Numbered from the stretch's first letter, positions 52,937 through 61,232 are shown. The stretch: 64,000 bases of DNA from Lysobacterales bacterium (GCA_016718605.1 JADKCY010000003.1:1240001-1304000); one strand, 5' to 3'. Program-made: numbers and translations. The notes: generated by a model from the letters alone, not told the origin.

Positions 52937-54295
52937 CTACGCCTTCAATCTATCGCCTACGGGTATCGCGTCTCTTGAACGATAGCGATCAAAGCAAGCT
53001 GCGATGACCCGAGAAGTCAATCTTCCCAAGGGTGTGACGCGAATTTCCTCCGACGACAGGCGCACCAAGCCACGTTCCGCGTGTTGCTCTAGCTGTGCAA
53101 GCTCATTCTCAAAATATATCGCGAAGTCCAGCATATGGCGGTCCTCAAAGTTCCTCAAGCGCACCACACCTTCGCAGAGAATAGCCTGCATCAACGCCGC
53201 CCGCGCAACATCATCGTCATCAAGCACTCTGCCCCGGCGAACAGTTCGCTGCCCAGCATCAATCGTCGCCTCCCACCGTCGCAGATGGGTCGCTGACTGT
53301 GCATACGCCGTCCCAATCTGACTTATGGCCCCAACCCCAAAACCGATTAGGTCAGTTTCCCCATGTGGTCCAAACCCTAGAGCGTCACGATACAGATGAC
53401 CTCCCTGTTGAGCTTCGGCAAGCGGGTCGTCAGGAAGCACATACACGTCCATTCCAAGATGCAGGTATCCGGCCTCTCGAAGCAGGTTGTCGCCAGACAG
53501 GAGTATCTTTGCTCTTGTGAGCGCATCGGCTTTGGTCCGCGAAGGTACCGAAGGCACGCGAAAGGTATCGGGTAGGTGTGCACAGTCCCTTAGTCCAACT
53601 CTGCTCGGCTTCGCGTCTAGGATATCACGCAATGTGGATATGACCCACTCGGGATGTTCATATTGGAATCCATAAATCACATCCACGCGCACGTTGGCAA
53701 TCCCCGCGGATCGGCACTCGTCCACCAGTTTTGCTCCCGATGCGCCCTTGTAGTGCGACTGGATAGCAAAACTAATGCGATTGATGCCAAGGTCCTGATA
53801 AGCGCGTAAGTCATGGCTGCCGCAGTGCATTGCATCAATCGTGGCCGCGACATCGTGACAGCCGATAGGAAGCACATGAAAATGTCTCGCTGAGCTATCA
53901 AACAAATCAGACAACTGATCTGGAGATAACAGGGTTACCAATCCCGGATCTAGACTGATCTGAACCACATCACGATCACGATCAAACAGCTCACCTGTGA
54001 GCGAAATCTCCCGTATTAGTCGGTTCAAGTAAGCTCCGGCTTGCCTCTCATCGCGGCACTCGGGTGGCGGACTATCTGAGCAGTAGACAGGCTTGCAGTT
54101 GTCCGGGGCGGAAAAATGCAAAGACAAACGACGGGGGATTGGGTCGCCGTTGCTACTCGAAATTGCGGCGAGGTATTGGTCTGCCCCAAAGTCGTTGACA
54201 AACTGCGCCGATGAAGGATAGCAGGCATATCTGTCCGCTGGTATGTCAATGATTAGTGAGAGCTGCTCGGGCGTCAGGATATTTGGTGATTGCAT
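52937..54295 (-). CDS. HemN-like protein lacking radical-SAM ligands
   Basis: About 452 residues from MQSPNILTPEQLSL (ATG 54295; open extension upstream has no homology). It aligns with HemN along its length: RYACYPSSAQFVNDF, PRRLSLHF, GINRISFAIQSHYKG, VRVDVIYGFQYEHPEW, LHLGMDVYVLPDDPLAEAQ, GFGPHGETDLIGFGVGAIS. But where HemN has CxxxCxxC the chain reads APDNCKPVYCS, with Asn, Val and Ser at the three ligand positions, and the GGGTP SAM motif is replaced by SLDPGL. It should not perform radical-SAM chemistry. Possible heme-binding or regulatory descendant. Co-directional with the fnr-type gene. Confidence 0.75.
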   Translation of the reverse strand: MQSPNILTPEQLSLIIDIPADRYACYPSSAQFVNDFGADQYLAAISSSNGDPIPRRLSLHFSAPDNCKPVYCSDSPPPECRDERQAGAYLNRLIREISLTGELFDRDRDVVQISLDPGLVTLLSPDQLSDLFDSSARHFHVLPIGCHDVAATIDAMHCGSHDLRAYQDLGINRISFAIQSHYKGASGAKLVDECRSAGIANVRVDVIYGFQYEHPEWVISTLRDILDAKPSRVGLRDCAHLPDTFRVPSVPSRTKADALTRAKILLSGDNLLREAGYLHLGMDVYVLPDDPLAEAQQGGHLYRDALGFGPHGETDLIGFGVGAISQIGTAYAQSATHLRRWEATIDAGQRTVRRGRVLDDDDVARAALMQAILCEGVVRLRNFEDRHMLDFAIYFENELAQLEQHAERGLVRLSSEEIRVTPLGRLTSRVIAACFDRYRSRDAIPVGDRLKA

Positions 54296-54598
54296 TTCTG
54301 CACCTTTAACGAACGCTTGTATAGAACACTGCAAACGCGAAAGACATCTTTCTGCACGCTTTAATTGCCTATGCGGAATGCGCTTTCTATACGGGATGCT
54401 GGTTGCTGCTTGTATCTCGCGCAAATCGGGAGTCATACATGGGACTTGTTCGGAAAACATCGAGGGACAAAAAACGACTGCCGTGTCCACGTCCCCCGAC
54501 TTCTACGCTCATACAGACGGCCAAAGCCACTATAGGATTCAGGATTCCGATCTGATGAGGTGGGTCTTTGGCCTTGATTGTTTTTTGTGAAACGGCCC

Positions 54599-54829
54599 CT
54601 ATCCGCAACCGCATCCTCCGCAACAAGAGCCAGTGCTAACTCGTTGCGCATGTACGTCAAACTCTGCCAGAGTCTTGAGAATCAGCACCTCGTCGATGGC
54701 GCCGTCGACGCTCAATCTGCGAACTACGGCATCGAAAAATATCTGACACTTGGGGTCAATCTGGCGCAGCGCGATTTGAATGGCTTGGATGTTGAAAAGA
54801 TCATCCGTCGATCGTAGTTGGAATTGCAT
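54599..54829 (-). CDS. CCGGC-tail microprotein (copy 2)
   Basis: A 76-residue protein from ATG 54829: MQFQLRSTDDLFNIQAIQIA, then RQIDPKCQIFFDAVVRRLSVDGAIDEVLILKTLAEF and the tail GSCCGGCGCG. The size, IDP motif, beta-alpha-beta rhythm and cysteine tail match the protein at 5889-6128, so these are paralogues. The body resembles an HMA fold without CxxC. Metal binding through the five-cysteine tail is inferred. It has its own FNR-type box at 54919-54932 and is divergent from the DUF2249-like operon. The 303 bases after its stop hold no gene. Confidence 0.6.
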   Translation of the reverse strand: MQFQLRSTDDLFNIQAIQIALRQIDPKCQIFFDAVVRRLSVDGAIDEVLILKTLAEFDVHAQRVSTGSCCGGCGCG

Positions 54830-54918
54830 GCGGCCCCCGGTGGCTCTTGGCGGACTGTTCTTTGCCCGAGACGTGGACTTGAACGCTCGCATGCTCCGGT
54901 GTGCGATGCCGCTTTTCA

Positions 54919-54932
54919 CTGACCAAGGTCAA
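54919..54932 (-). promoter_or_regulatory. FNR-type box of the CCGGC microprotein gene
   Basis: TTGAC-CTTG-GTCAG on the minus strand, about 96 bases from the ATG at 54829; symmetric TGAC-N4-GTCA core. Confidence 0.45.
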
Positions 54933-55088
54933 GTCGGCTCAAGTTCTGATCGAATCCGCGTGCTCGCTATCACTCGGCTCCGGGTCCGTCGACGTTCACG
55001 GAGCGACCACGAACGACCTTGGTAGTCGCGGCGTAGATGTCGGTCTTGCGAGCTCTGGGAAGTCGACCGCCAAAGGGTTGCTGTTTGC

Positions 55089-55102
55089 TTGACCAAGATC
55101 AT
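55089..55102 (+). promoter_or_regulatory. FNR-type box of the DUF2249/membrane/DGC/UbiT operon
   Basis: TTGAC-CAAG-ATCAT on the plus strand, centred about 65 bases before the ATG at 55160, a good activating distance. Confidence 0.55.
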
Positions 55103-55159
55103 TGCTGCTTCAGGCCAAGCTAAGAAATATTGGCAGGTCGAAACTTGGAGCAAAGCCCT

Positions 55160-55411
55160 ATGCACCTTGGCCTTGTGGAGTCAAGCGATGGCATGGTCGA
55201 TCTGCGGGATTTGCCTCCCCCGCTTCCACTGCGTTGCGCCCTGGCGCTGGCCGAGGACCTCAGGTCCGGGGAATCGATAACCGTGTTGACACCCCTCTGG
55301 CCACAGCAGCTTCTTGATGCGCTTGTGATGGCCGGAATGGCTTGGTCTGCGGTTCACCTTCCCGAAGGAGGTGCAAGGGTTGAGTTTCGTCGGTCCGATG
55401 GCTGCGATTGA
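55160..55411 (+). CDS. DUF2249-like small protein
   Basis: An 83-residue protein: MVDLRDLPPPLPLRCALALAEDL, then GESITVLTPLWPQQLLDALVMAGMAWSAV and GGARVEFRR. This is the TusA-like DUF2249 plan (DLRxLPPPEPxxxxL, GExLxVxxPxxPxxLL), more distant than the gene at 5595. Start ATG 55160 follows GGAG by about 11 bases. The next gene starts inside its 3' end. First gene of a four-gene coupled operon. Confidence 0.65.
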   Translation: MHLGLVESSDGMVDLRDLPPPLPLRCALALAEDLRSGESITVLTPLWPQQLLDALVMAGMAWSAVHLPEGGARVEFRRSDGCD

Positions 55412-56651
55412 CCCTTGGCGGTCGCCATCCATCGAACTTCCATTGCCCTTCTTCGTCGGCGCAGTGTGTTGGACGGCAGTCGCCGGTCTGTTGCTTGCGG
55501 TCTCGGATGGATCGCTCTGGCTCAGTCGATGGCACCCCCAACTGCTGGCGCTGGTGCACTGCGTTGTCCTCGGAATCCTAGGTCAGACGTCTATTGGTGC
55601 GCTACTGCAGTTCCTACCCGCTGCCGTTGGGGCCGTCTTTAGGACGCCATTGGGCGGGTGGAGAATCCTCTGTGGTGGTTGGAACGCGGGCATTGCCCTA
55701 ATGGTCGCTGGTTGGCTAGGCGGTCTGCCGCTGGGGACCGGGTGTGGTGCTGTGATGGTCGCAGTCTGCACAATGAACTTTTGTATCGCGGCACTGCACA
55801 GCCTTGGCACCAGCAATGGAGATTGCCTGCCGCGTGTACGACTCGCTTTGCCGCTCCTGATGTGGCCGGTTGTTGCGGTACTCGGTTTAATTTTGTTGGG
55901 CGCGATCAACGGATTTGTCGCCTTGGACCTCTCTGTGTGGACTGACATACATGCGATCGGGGGTATTGGTGGGGTTTACCTCGTCCTGCTACTGGCGGTG
56001 GCACCAATCGCGTTGCCCTTGCTCCTGGGTACACGACGCGGCGGACTCCCAACACGCGTCATGGCATTTCTAGCCCTTTTCGTCGTGGTCGCAACGATCG
56101 TTGCGCGCGCGGCGTCGCAGGCTCATTTTCGAGCGTCTTCTTTTGTTGGCGCGACATTGATCATATTGTCGCTCAGCACTTTTACAGTGCTGGTACGCCG
56201 CCGCTTCCCACGGAATCGCCCACTGCTTGTGTCCTGGATGCTTGGTTGTTGTACTGCCTGTGCATCCGGTCTGATCTGGGCGTCGTCGACGCAGACCTCT
56301 GCACTGGTGGCAGCCACACTGCTTGTTGCAGGGAGTCTCCCACTGCTCATTCTGTCCATGATGTTGGAAATACAAACCTTCATCTGTTGGATACATTTGC
56401 ATCGCAGAGTCGGGAGGGGGCAGCAATTGCCCGGGGTACACGTGTTGCTCCCTGATCGCCTGAAGTGGTGGTGGGTTCTGGTTCAAATTTTGGCCGCCAC
56501 CACGACTGCGTTGGCGGCATGGTTGGCCGATCCTTGGCTTTCAAGAAGCGCGGGAGGTCTATGGCTACTCGCTGCCTCAATGCTTGCCCTCTCTATTTGG
56601 TGGTCTGCCCAGTCGGCGCATCAGTTTCTGGCTAAACAGGCGGCAGCATGA
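55380..56651 (+). CDS. Polytopic membrane protein, heme-copper/NnrS-like architecture
   Basis: About 423 residues with roughly 12 helices. TTG 55380 is my preferred start because AGGAGGT lies seven bases upstream; ATG 55398 is the alternative. The opening PSIELPLPFFVGAVCWTAVAGLLLAV, WHPQLLALVHCVVLGILGQTSIGALLQFLPAAVGAVF matches a family of NnrS/cytochrome-oxidase-like proteins of unknown function with conserved His in the second and later helices (ALHSLG, HAIGG). It could bind heme. It overlaps both neighbours, so it is tightly coupled with DUF2249 and DGC. Confidence 0.65.
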   Translation: MSFVGPMAAIDPWRSPSIELPLPFFVGAVCWTAVAGLLLAVSDGSLWLSRWHPQLLALVHCVVLGILGQTSIGALLQFLPAAVGAVFRTPLGGWRILCGGWNAGIALMVAGWLGGLPLGTGCGAVMVAVCTMNFCIAALHSLGTSNGDCLPRVRLALPLLMWPVVAVLGLILLGAINGFVALDLSVWTDIHAIGGIGGVYLVLLLAVAPIALPLLLGTRRGGLPTRVMAFLALFVVVATIVARAASQAHFRASSFVGATLIILSLSTFTVLVRRRFPRNRPLLVSWMLGCCTACASGLIWASSTQTSALVAATLLVAGSLPLLILSMMLEIQTFICWIHLHRRVGRGQQLPGVHVLLPDRLKWWWVLVQILAATTTALAAWLADPWLSRSAGGLWLLAASMLALSIWWSAQSAHQFLAKQAAA

Positions 56652-57070
56652 AGGCTGTCCGACCCAAACTACCACTGGTCTACTCCTGCTCGGGGTGCTC
56701 GAGCGCCGCACAAATGGCGAATCAGCTTGCAGTTCGGCTGGATCGTGAAGGGCTAGCGGAAATGTCCTGCATTGCTGGTGTGGGCGGTGGTGTGCCCGGG
56801 CTGGTCAAGACTGCCACCAGCGGGCGCGCAATTCTTGCCCTTGATGGCTGCGCAATGGCCTGTGTCAGCGCTTGCCTTCAACGGGTTGCGGTGCGCGCTG
56901 ATCTGCATATTCAACTTGCTGACTTTGGTGTGAAGAAGCGTCTGCACACCGATGTCGATCCATCGGAACTGAACAGCATTTTCCAGCATATTGTCAGCCC
57001 TGCAGCCAAAGCACTCAATACTGCGGCAAACCGGATTGGGAACCCTGATGGCAACAAATCACAAGCTTAG
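56648..57070 (+). CDS. DGC-domain (putative zinc-binding) protein
   Basis: A 140-residue protein with the DGC family pattern: YSCSGCSSAAQMANQLAVRLD, MSCIAGVGGGVPGLVK and ILALDGCAMACVSACLQRV. Seven cysteines (CSGC, SC, DGC, AC, AC) could form a zinc or Fe-S site. The ATG overlaps the membrane-protein stop (ATGA), and the UbiT fusion starts inside its last 23 bases. DGC proteins often neighbour anaerobic respiration genes; the biochemical role is unknown. Confidence 0.75.
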   Translation: MKAVRPKLPLVYSCSGCSSAAQMANQLAVRLDREGLAEMSCIAGVGGGVPGLVKTATSGRAILALDGCAMACVSACLQRVAVRADLHIQLADFGVKKRLHTDVDPSELNSIFQHIVSPAAKALNTAANRIGNPDGNKSQA

Positions 57071-57905
57071 GCTGGCACGCACATTAATCGATCGTACCGA
57101 TGCGGCGATTGTTGCGCTTGCGGGCTTGCGCCAGCGCGCAACCTGCCTAGCAGCGCGGGCAAAGGCAACCGGCGCAGCGCGAGACCACGCGCGCGAAGCG
57201 GCGATCCATCAGCACGTGCGCAAAGTGGCGTTGGATGTAGGCTTGCCTGTGCGTCTCGCGACTGCATTGGTTGACCTGCTTATTGCCGATTCATGTCGTG
57301 TCCAGGGATTGGATACAACGCCTTCTGAATTACAGCACCCGATTGAGGAAAACCCGATGGACGTCACCTGGCCGCACCGTATCGCTGCTTTTCTTCTGCC
57401 ACATCCTTCCCGCGTAAAGCCACTCGTCTCATTGATTCCAAGGTCGTTGCTCGATCCCGCCCTCAGCCATATTGTCAGTAAGGCGTTTAAGTCATCGCTT
57501 GCGGCTGGTGATCTTGCCTTTCTTGAAGGAAGATCGTTGGCAATAACGATCAGCGATATTGATTTACGATGGATATTCGGCTTGCGAAACGGGCAAATCA
57601 CCACGCTCACCACACCGGCAGAATCGGAAGTCTGCGGAACTGCGACCGACTTGCTGCTGCTAGCCAGTCGACAGGCGGATGCAGACACACTCTTTTTCCA
57701 GCGTCGCTTGACGGTGACGGGCGACACTGAGCTCGGCCTGCTGGCACGTAACACGCTGGACCGCATTGAATGGGACACCCTGCCTCTCGGGCAGCGCATT
57801 CTTCTGCACCGCCTCGCCCGCCATGCGGCATCGGTGCGGACTGCTTGGCACTTGCGTAATCAAGCCCCGGCCAATCGCGCGGCACCCGTTGTGCCCGTCC
57901 AGTAG
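57048..57905 (+). CDS. Chorismate-mutase-type domain fused to UbiT (SCP2)
   Basis: A 285-residue protein from ATG 57048 (AACCCTG before it). Residues 5-90 form an AroQ-fold chorismate mutase: Arg11, Asp18, Arg28, Lys39, Asp46, Arg49, Glu50, Ser82 and Gln86 match the E. coli enzyme's active-site set (R11, D18, R28, K39, D48, R51, E52, S84, Q88). Residues 105-275 are UbiT, the SCP2 lipid-binding accessory for oxygen-independent ubiquinone synthesis: AGDLAFLEGRSLAITISDIDLRW, DTLFFQRRLTVTGDTELGL. Chorismate is the source of the quinone ring, so the fusion joins supply and ring modification. The 3' end overlaps ubiV tail to tail by 46 bases. Confidence 0.85.
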   Translation: MATNHKLRLARTLIDRTDAAIVALAGLRQRATCLAARAKATGAARDHAREAAIHQHVRKVALDVGLPVRLATALVDLLIADSCRVQGLDTTPSELQHPIEENPMDVTWPHRIAAFLLPHPSRVKPLVSLIPRSLLDPALSHIVSKAFKSSLAAGDLAFLEGRSLAITISDIDLRWIFGLRNGQITTLTTPAESEVCGTATDLLLLASRQADADTLFFQRRLTVTGDTELGLLARNTLDRIEWDTLPLGQRILLHRLARHAASVRTAWHLRNQAPANRAAPVVPVQ

Positions 57906-58738
57906 CCGCTGGGTGCGCCAACGCGGACGCTGACGCCGCCGGTGTCCAACGCCGCCCTGAATCGCTCCACCACGGTAATCAGTCCTTTCACTTGCGGGGA
58001 GATGCGAACGATATCTACGCCCAGCGCACGAAAGTCATCCAGTTCCGGACCAAGATCAATGGTTTCGTGACCCATGATCTGTACGCCATTGATGCGCAGG
58101 AATGGTTCCCCATCACGGGTAGCAAGGGGAAGGCCGTCGGGGAAATCAATGCACCTAAATCCGCAATCATCCTTTGCGGTGTCAAGCGCGCGCGCAGTGA
58201 AGCATCTTGCCGACCATGCCAAGGCTGGTTGGCCCCACGCGAGCACTTCCAGCTCGGGACGACAACCGCCATCTCTTTCAAGAACACTCAACAAATCCCC
58301 GATCAAAGCTCTACCCTGTTCCGTTCCTGGCACCCAACGTACCAGTCCATCCTCCTGCAGCAAGCGAAGTGTCGTCGCGTTGTAGATATTCAGACTAGGA
58401 CCCGCAACAAATGGACGTCCGGCTTGGCGACACAACTGTACCGCACTCAGATCGTTGGCCTCCACGATGAATTTGGGATTTTCGATCAACCGAGACATCG
58501 CTCCGATCTCTGATTCCGACTCCACCAGGGCCAAAGCGGACAGCACAACTTCTTTTCCTGCTGCTGCAAGTTGTTCAGCGATGGCAAGCCAATCGCTCGA
58601 TTTCAATTCCCGCCGTTTACTACAGATCGTCTCACCCACGTAGACAACGTCAACCGGCCAGCTGGCGACGTCTCTATAGAACGCGAGGGTCACTTCGCGC
58701 GGCCAGAACCACGGGTTAGGTGCAATAGAGATTCGCAT
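57860..58738 (-). CDS. ubiV: UbiV, O2-independent ubiquinone hydroxylation (U32-like)
   Basis: A 292-residue protein from MRISIAPNPWFWPREV (ATG 58738); homology starts there. UbiV binds a [4Fe-4S] cluster and pairs with UbiU to hydroxylate the quinone ring without oxygen, using prephenate as donor. The four cluster cysteines are at 39 (VGETICS), 179, 192 and 196 (ARCFTARALDTAKDDCGFRC), near the known ligands. The C-terminal PSGYWTG replaces NGYWxG of relatives. It starts two bases after ubiU and overlaps the UbiT gene in antisense. Confidence 0.93.
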   Translation of the reverse strand: MRISIAPNPWFWPREVTLAFYRDVASWPVDVVYVGETICSKRRELKSSDWLAIAEQLAAAGKEVVLSALALVESESEIGAMSRLIENPKFIVEANDLSAVQLCRQAGRPFVAGPSLNIYNATTLRLLQEDGLVRWVPGTEQGRALIGDLLSVLERDGGCRPELEVLAWGQPALAWSARCFTARALDTAKDDCGFRCIDFPDGLPLATRDGEPFLRINGVQIMGHETIDLGPELDDFRALGVDIVRISPQVKGLITVVERFRAALDTGGVSVRVGAPSGYWTGTTGAARLAGA

Positions 58739-58740
58739 CG

Positions 58741-59745
58741 TCAGTGCCAAGCTCGGTGAAAGGGCCCCAAGGTGGTTTGGCGGCCCTCGGAATGGGACGC
58801 CAATGTCTCCTGCCATTTCGCGTGCGGTAACCAATTTGCCGCAACGACATTCGAGAGACTGTCAATCGCGGCCCGCCATGTGGCGGTGACTTGCCGCACG
58901 TAGGCGACACCTCGTTGACGCCCCTCGATTTTAAGAGCAACCACCCCTGCGGCACGCAGCCTCGGGAGAAGATCGATGGTGTTGAGACTGGTCGGCTCTT
59001 CGAGCGCGTGGAAGATCTCACCACCAACATCGTAGCGACCTTTGCAAACGGTCGGGTACCCGGCTGACTCCTCTGCAGCAAACTGGTCTATGAGTACGCC
59101 GTTCAGACGCACGCTTCGGCTGCCGTCTTTTTGCTCTTCCCAGCGCACGAAGGATGCTGGGGAGCAGACGCCATGCCGATTCGGAGAAGCGCCCGTGACA
59201 TAACTGGACAACTGGCAACGACCTTCCACCATGATGCAAAGGCTACCGAAGCCAAAAACCTCCAAAGGAACGGGCGACGCCGCGCATACGCGTTCTACCT
59301 GCTGTAGCGACAGAACTCGGGGCAGGACCGCGCGCGAAATTTCGAATCGATCCCGCATATAGATGAGCGCAGGGGCACTGGTCGCCGATCCCTGGACAGA
59401 CAAGTGACGGGGCAGGTTAGGATGTCGGTGCGAGGCATAGTCCAGTACGGCCATATCAGCTGCAATGATCGCATCCGCGCCAAGTGCCGCAGCACGATCG
59501 ACCGCTCGTCGCCACTCTGCCAATTTCCCTGGTTCGGCGTAAGTATTGAGCGCGATGAATACCTTTCGACCCATACTGTGGGCAAGCAAGATTCCGCGCT
59601 GCAGTTCTGAGTCGCTGAAATTCAGCCCCGGAAACGCTCGTGCGTTAGTTTGGTCGCGGAAGCCGGTATAAACTGAATCCGCACCGACCTCGAGTGCAGC
59701 TTCAAGTGCAGGAAGGTTGCCTGCGGGACACACGAGTTCCATCAT
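58741..59745 (-). CDS. ubiU: UbiU, O2-independent ubiquinone hydroxylation (U32-like)
   Basis: A 333-334-residue U32-family protein. The ATG pair at 59745/59742 follows GGAGAACG; the second ATG has the better spacing. Cysteines 169, 176, 193 and 233 (SLCIMVEGRC, GVCSPASF, PTVCKGRY) match the [4Fe-4S] ligands. MELVCPAGNLPALEAALEVGADSVYTG and VFIALNTYAE are family hallmarks. It forms the hydroxylase with UbiV. It overlaps the ubiD stop by four bases at the first ATG. Confidence 0.94.
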   Translation of the reverse strand: MMELVCPAGNLPALEAALEVGADSVYTGFRDQTNARAFPGLNFSDSELQRGILLAHSMGRKVFIALNTYAEPGKLAEWRRAVDRAAALGADAIIAADMAVLDYASHRHPNLPRHLSVQGSATSAPALIYMRDRFEISRAVLPRVLSLQQVERVCAASPVPLEVFGFGSLCIMVEGRCQLSSYVTGASPNRHGVCSPASFVRWEEQKDGSRSVRLNGVLIDQFAAEESAGYPTVCKGRYDVGGEIFHALEEPTSLNTIDLLPRLRAAGVVALKIEGRQRGVAYVRQVTATWRAAIDSLSNVVAANWLPHAKWQETLASHSEGRQTTLGPFHRAWH

Positions 59746-61232
59746 CGTTCTCCGGGGGGATCCGAGGGCAATAATGAGCGGTAGAGCGAATCCATCCGAG
59801 CCTGAACCAACACATCGGGAAGCAGGAGTGGACTCAATTCTCGACCCGTTTCCTCACGGCTCTTTCGGGTAGCGTCTATCCCGATCTTGCTGCCGAGGTG
59901 TTCGTGTGGACTGGAGTTGTCGAGCACGTCCACTGGCGTCCGTTCGACCACAAACGTATCTCGCGCAGGATCCACGCGGGTCGACAACGCCCAAATCACG
60001 TCTTTACCATCGCGCAGATTGATGTCTTCGTCGAATACCGCGACTGCCTTTGTATAGGTGAACTGGCGTAGGTAGCTCCATATCCCCATAGCAATTCGGC
60101 GGGCGTGTCCAGGGTATTGTTTGCGAATGGAAACAAGTGCAAACCTGTAGCTACACGCCGCGGGAGGAAGGTAGAAGTCCATGATTTCCGGAAAGACGTT
60201 TTGCAGCAAAGGCACAAACACGTCGTTCAATGCCTCTGCCAATACGGAGGGCTCATCCCAGGGTGATCGGCCCATGTAGCTACCATGGTAAATTGCATCG
60301 CGCCTGAGATGCATCCGTTCAATCGTTAGGACCGGATACAGACCTTGTCCATTGATGTGTCCTGTGTGATCACCAAATGGGCCCTCAACTGCTTTGTCTC
60401 CGGGTTGAATGAAACCCTCCAGAACGATTTCAGCGCCCGCGGGTGCGTACAGATTCGTCAATGGGCTGCGCCAAACCTCAGACCTCGAACCGCGAAGCAA
60501 GCCCGCAAACTCGTACTCTGAAAGCGTATCGGGAATAGGGGCAACAGCAGCCAGTGTGGTAGCTGGGTCAGCGCCGATTGCCACCAGTACCGGAAACGGT
60601 CGGTCCGGGAAGGCACGCTGGTGATCCAAGAAGTCTAGCGCCCCGCCGCGATGTGCCAGCCAACGCATGATCACTCGCCGTGGCCCGATGACTTGTTGCC
60701 GATAAATGGCGACATTCTGGCGAGATTTGTTTGGCCCTTTGGTAACAACCAGTCCCATCGTGATCAGTGGGCCTGCATCTCCGGGCCAGCACGTCTGCAC
60801 CGGCAGCGTCCCCAGATCAATGTCGTCGCCGCAAACCACTTCGTCACCAAATGCCGTGCTCGATACTTCTCGCGGTGCGACGTTTGCCAACTGAGCGAGT
60901 TCGGGCCATAGACCCCATGCAGCCTTGATGGACCCAGGCCAACGCGGCTCACGAAGGGCAGCCAGCAAACGACCCAGCTCTCGCAGAGATGTCAGCGGTC
61001 GCCCGCCAAGAGCAAGTTCGATCCGGCGCCGCGTCCCCCAAAGGTTGCCCAGAAAAGCGTGACGGCTTGTTCCAACGTGATGCATCAGCAATGCGGGTCC
61101 ACCGGACTTCAACGAAGCTGCAGCCAAAGCAGTGGTTTCGAGAACCGGCATCAGCGGCGCGTGCACATCGATTAGCTCTCCATGAGCGCGGAGACTTGCA
61201 ACAAACGCTCGCAGGTCACGCATGGAACGCAC
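59742..61232 (-). CDS. ubiD: UbiD-type prenylated-FMN decarboxylase
   Basis: A 496-residue enzyme that removes the carboxyl group of the polyprenyl-hydroxybenzoate intermediate. Seen: NVAIYRQQVIGPRRVIMRW (cofactor Arg/Lys region), VEGPFGDHTGHINGQGLYP with the catalytic Glu and Asp, HLRRDAIYHGSYMGRSPWDEP, and DEDINLRDGKDVIWALSTRVDPARD. Start is GTG 61232 (AGGAAC six bases before) or ATG 61223. It heads the ubiD-ubiU-ubiV operon. A separate ubiX is not in the window. Confidence 0.9.
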   Translation of the reverse strand: MRSMRDLRAFVASLRAHGELIDVHAPLMPVLETTALAAASLKSGGPALLMHHVGTSRHAFLGNLWGTRRRIELALGGRPLTSLRELGRLLAALREPRWPGSIKAAWGLWPELAQLANVAPREVSSTAFGDEVVCGDDIDLGTLPVQTCWPGDAGPLITMGLVVTKGPNKSRQNVAIYRQQVIGPRRVIMRWLAHRGGALDFLDHQRAFPDRPFPVLVAIGADPATTLAAVAPIPDTLSEYEFAGLLRGSRSEVWRSPLTNLYAPAGAEIVLEGFIQPGDKAVEGPFGDHTGHINGQGLYPVLTIERMHLRRDAIYHGSYMGRSPWDEPSVLAEALNDVFVPLLQNVFPEIMDFYLPPAACSYRFALVSIRKQYPGHARRIAMGIWSYLRQFTYTKAVAVFDEDINLRDGKDVIWALSTRVDPARDTFVVERTPVDVLDNSSPHEHLGSKIGIDATRKSREETGRELSPLLLPDVLVQARMDSLYRSLLPSDPPGER

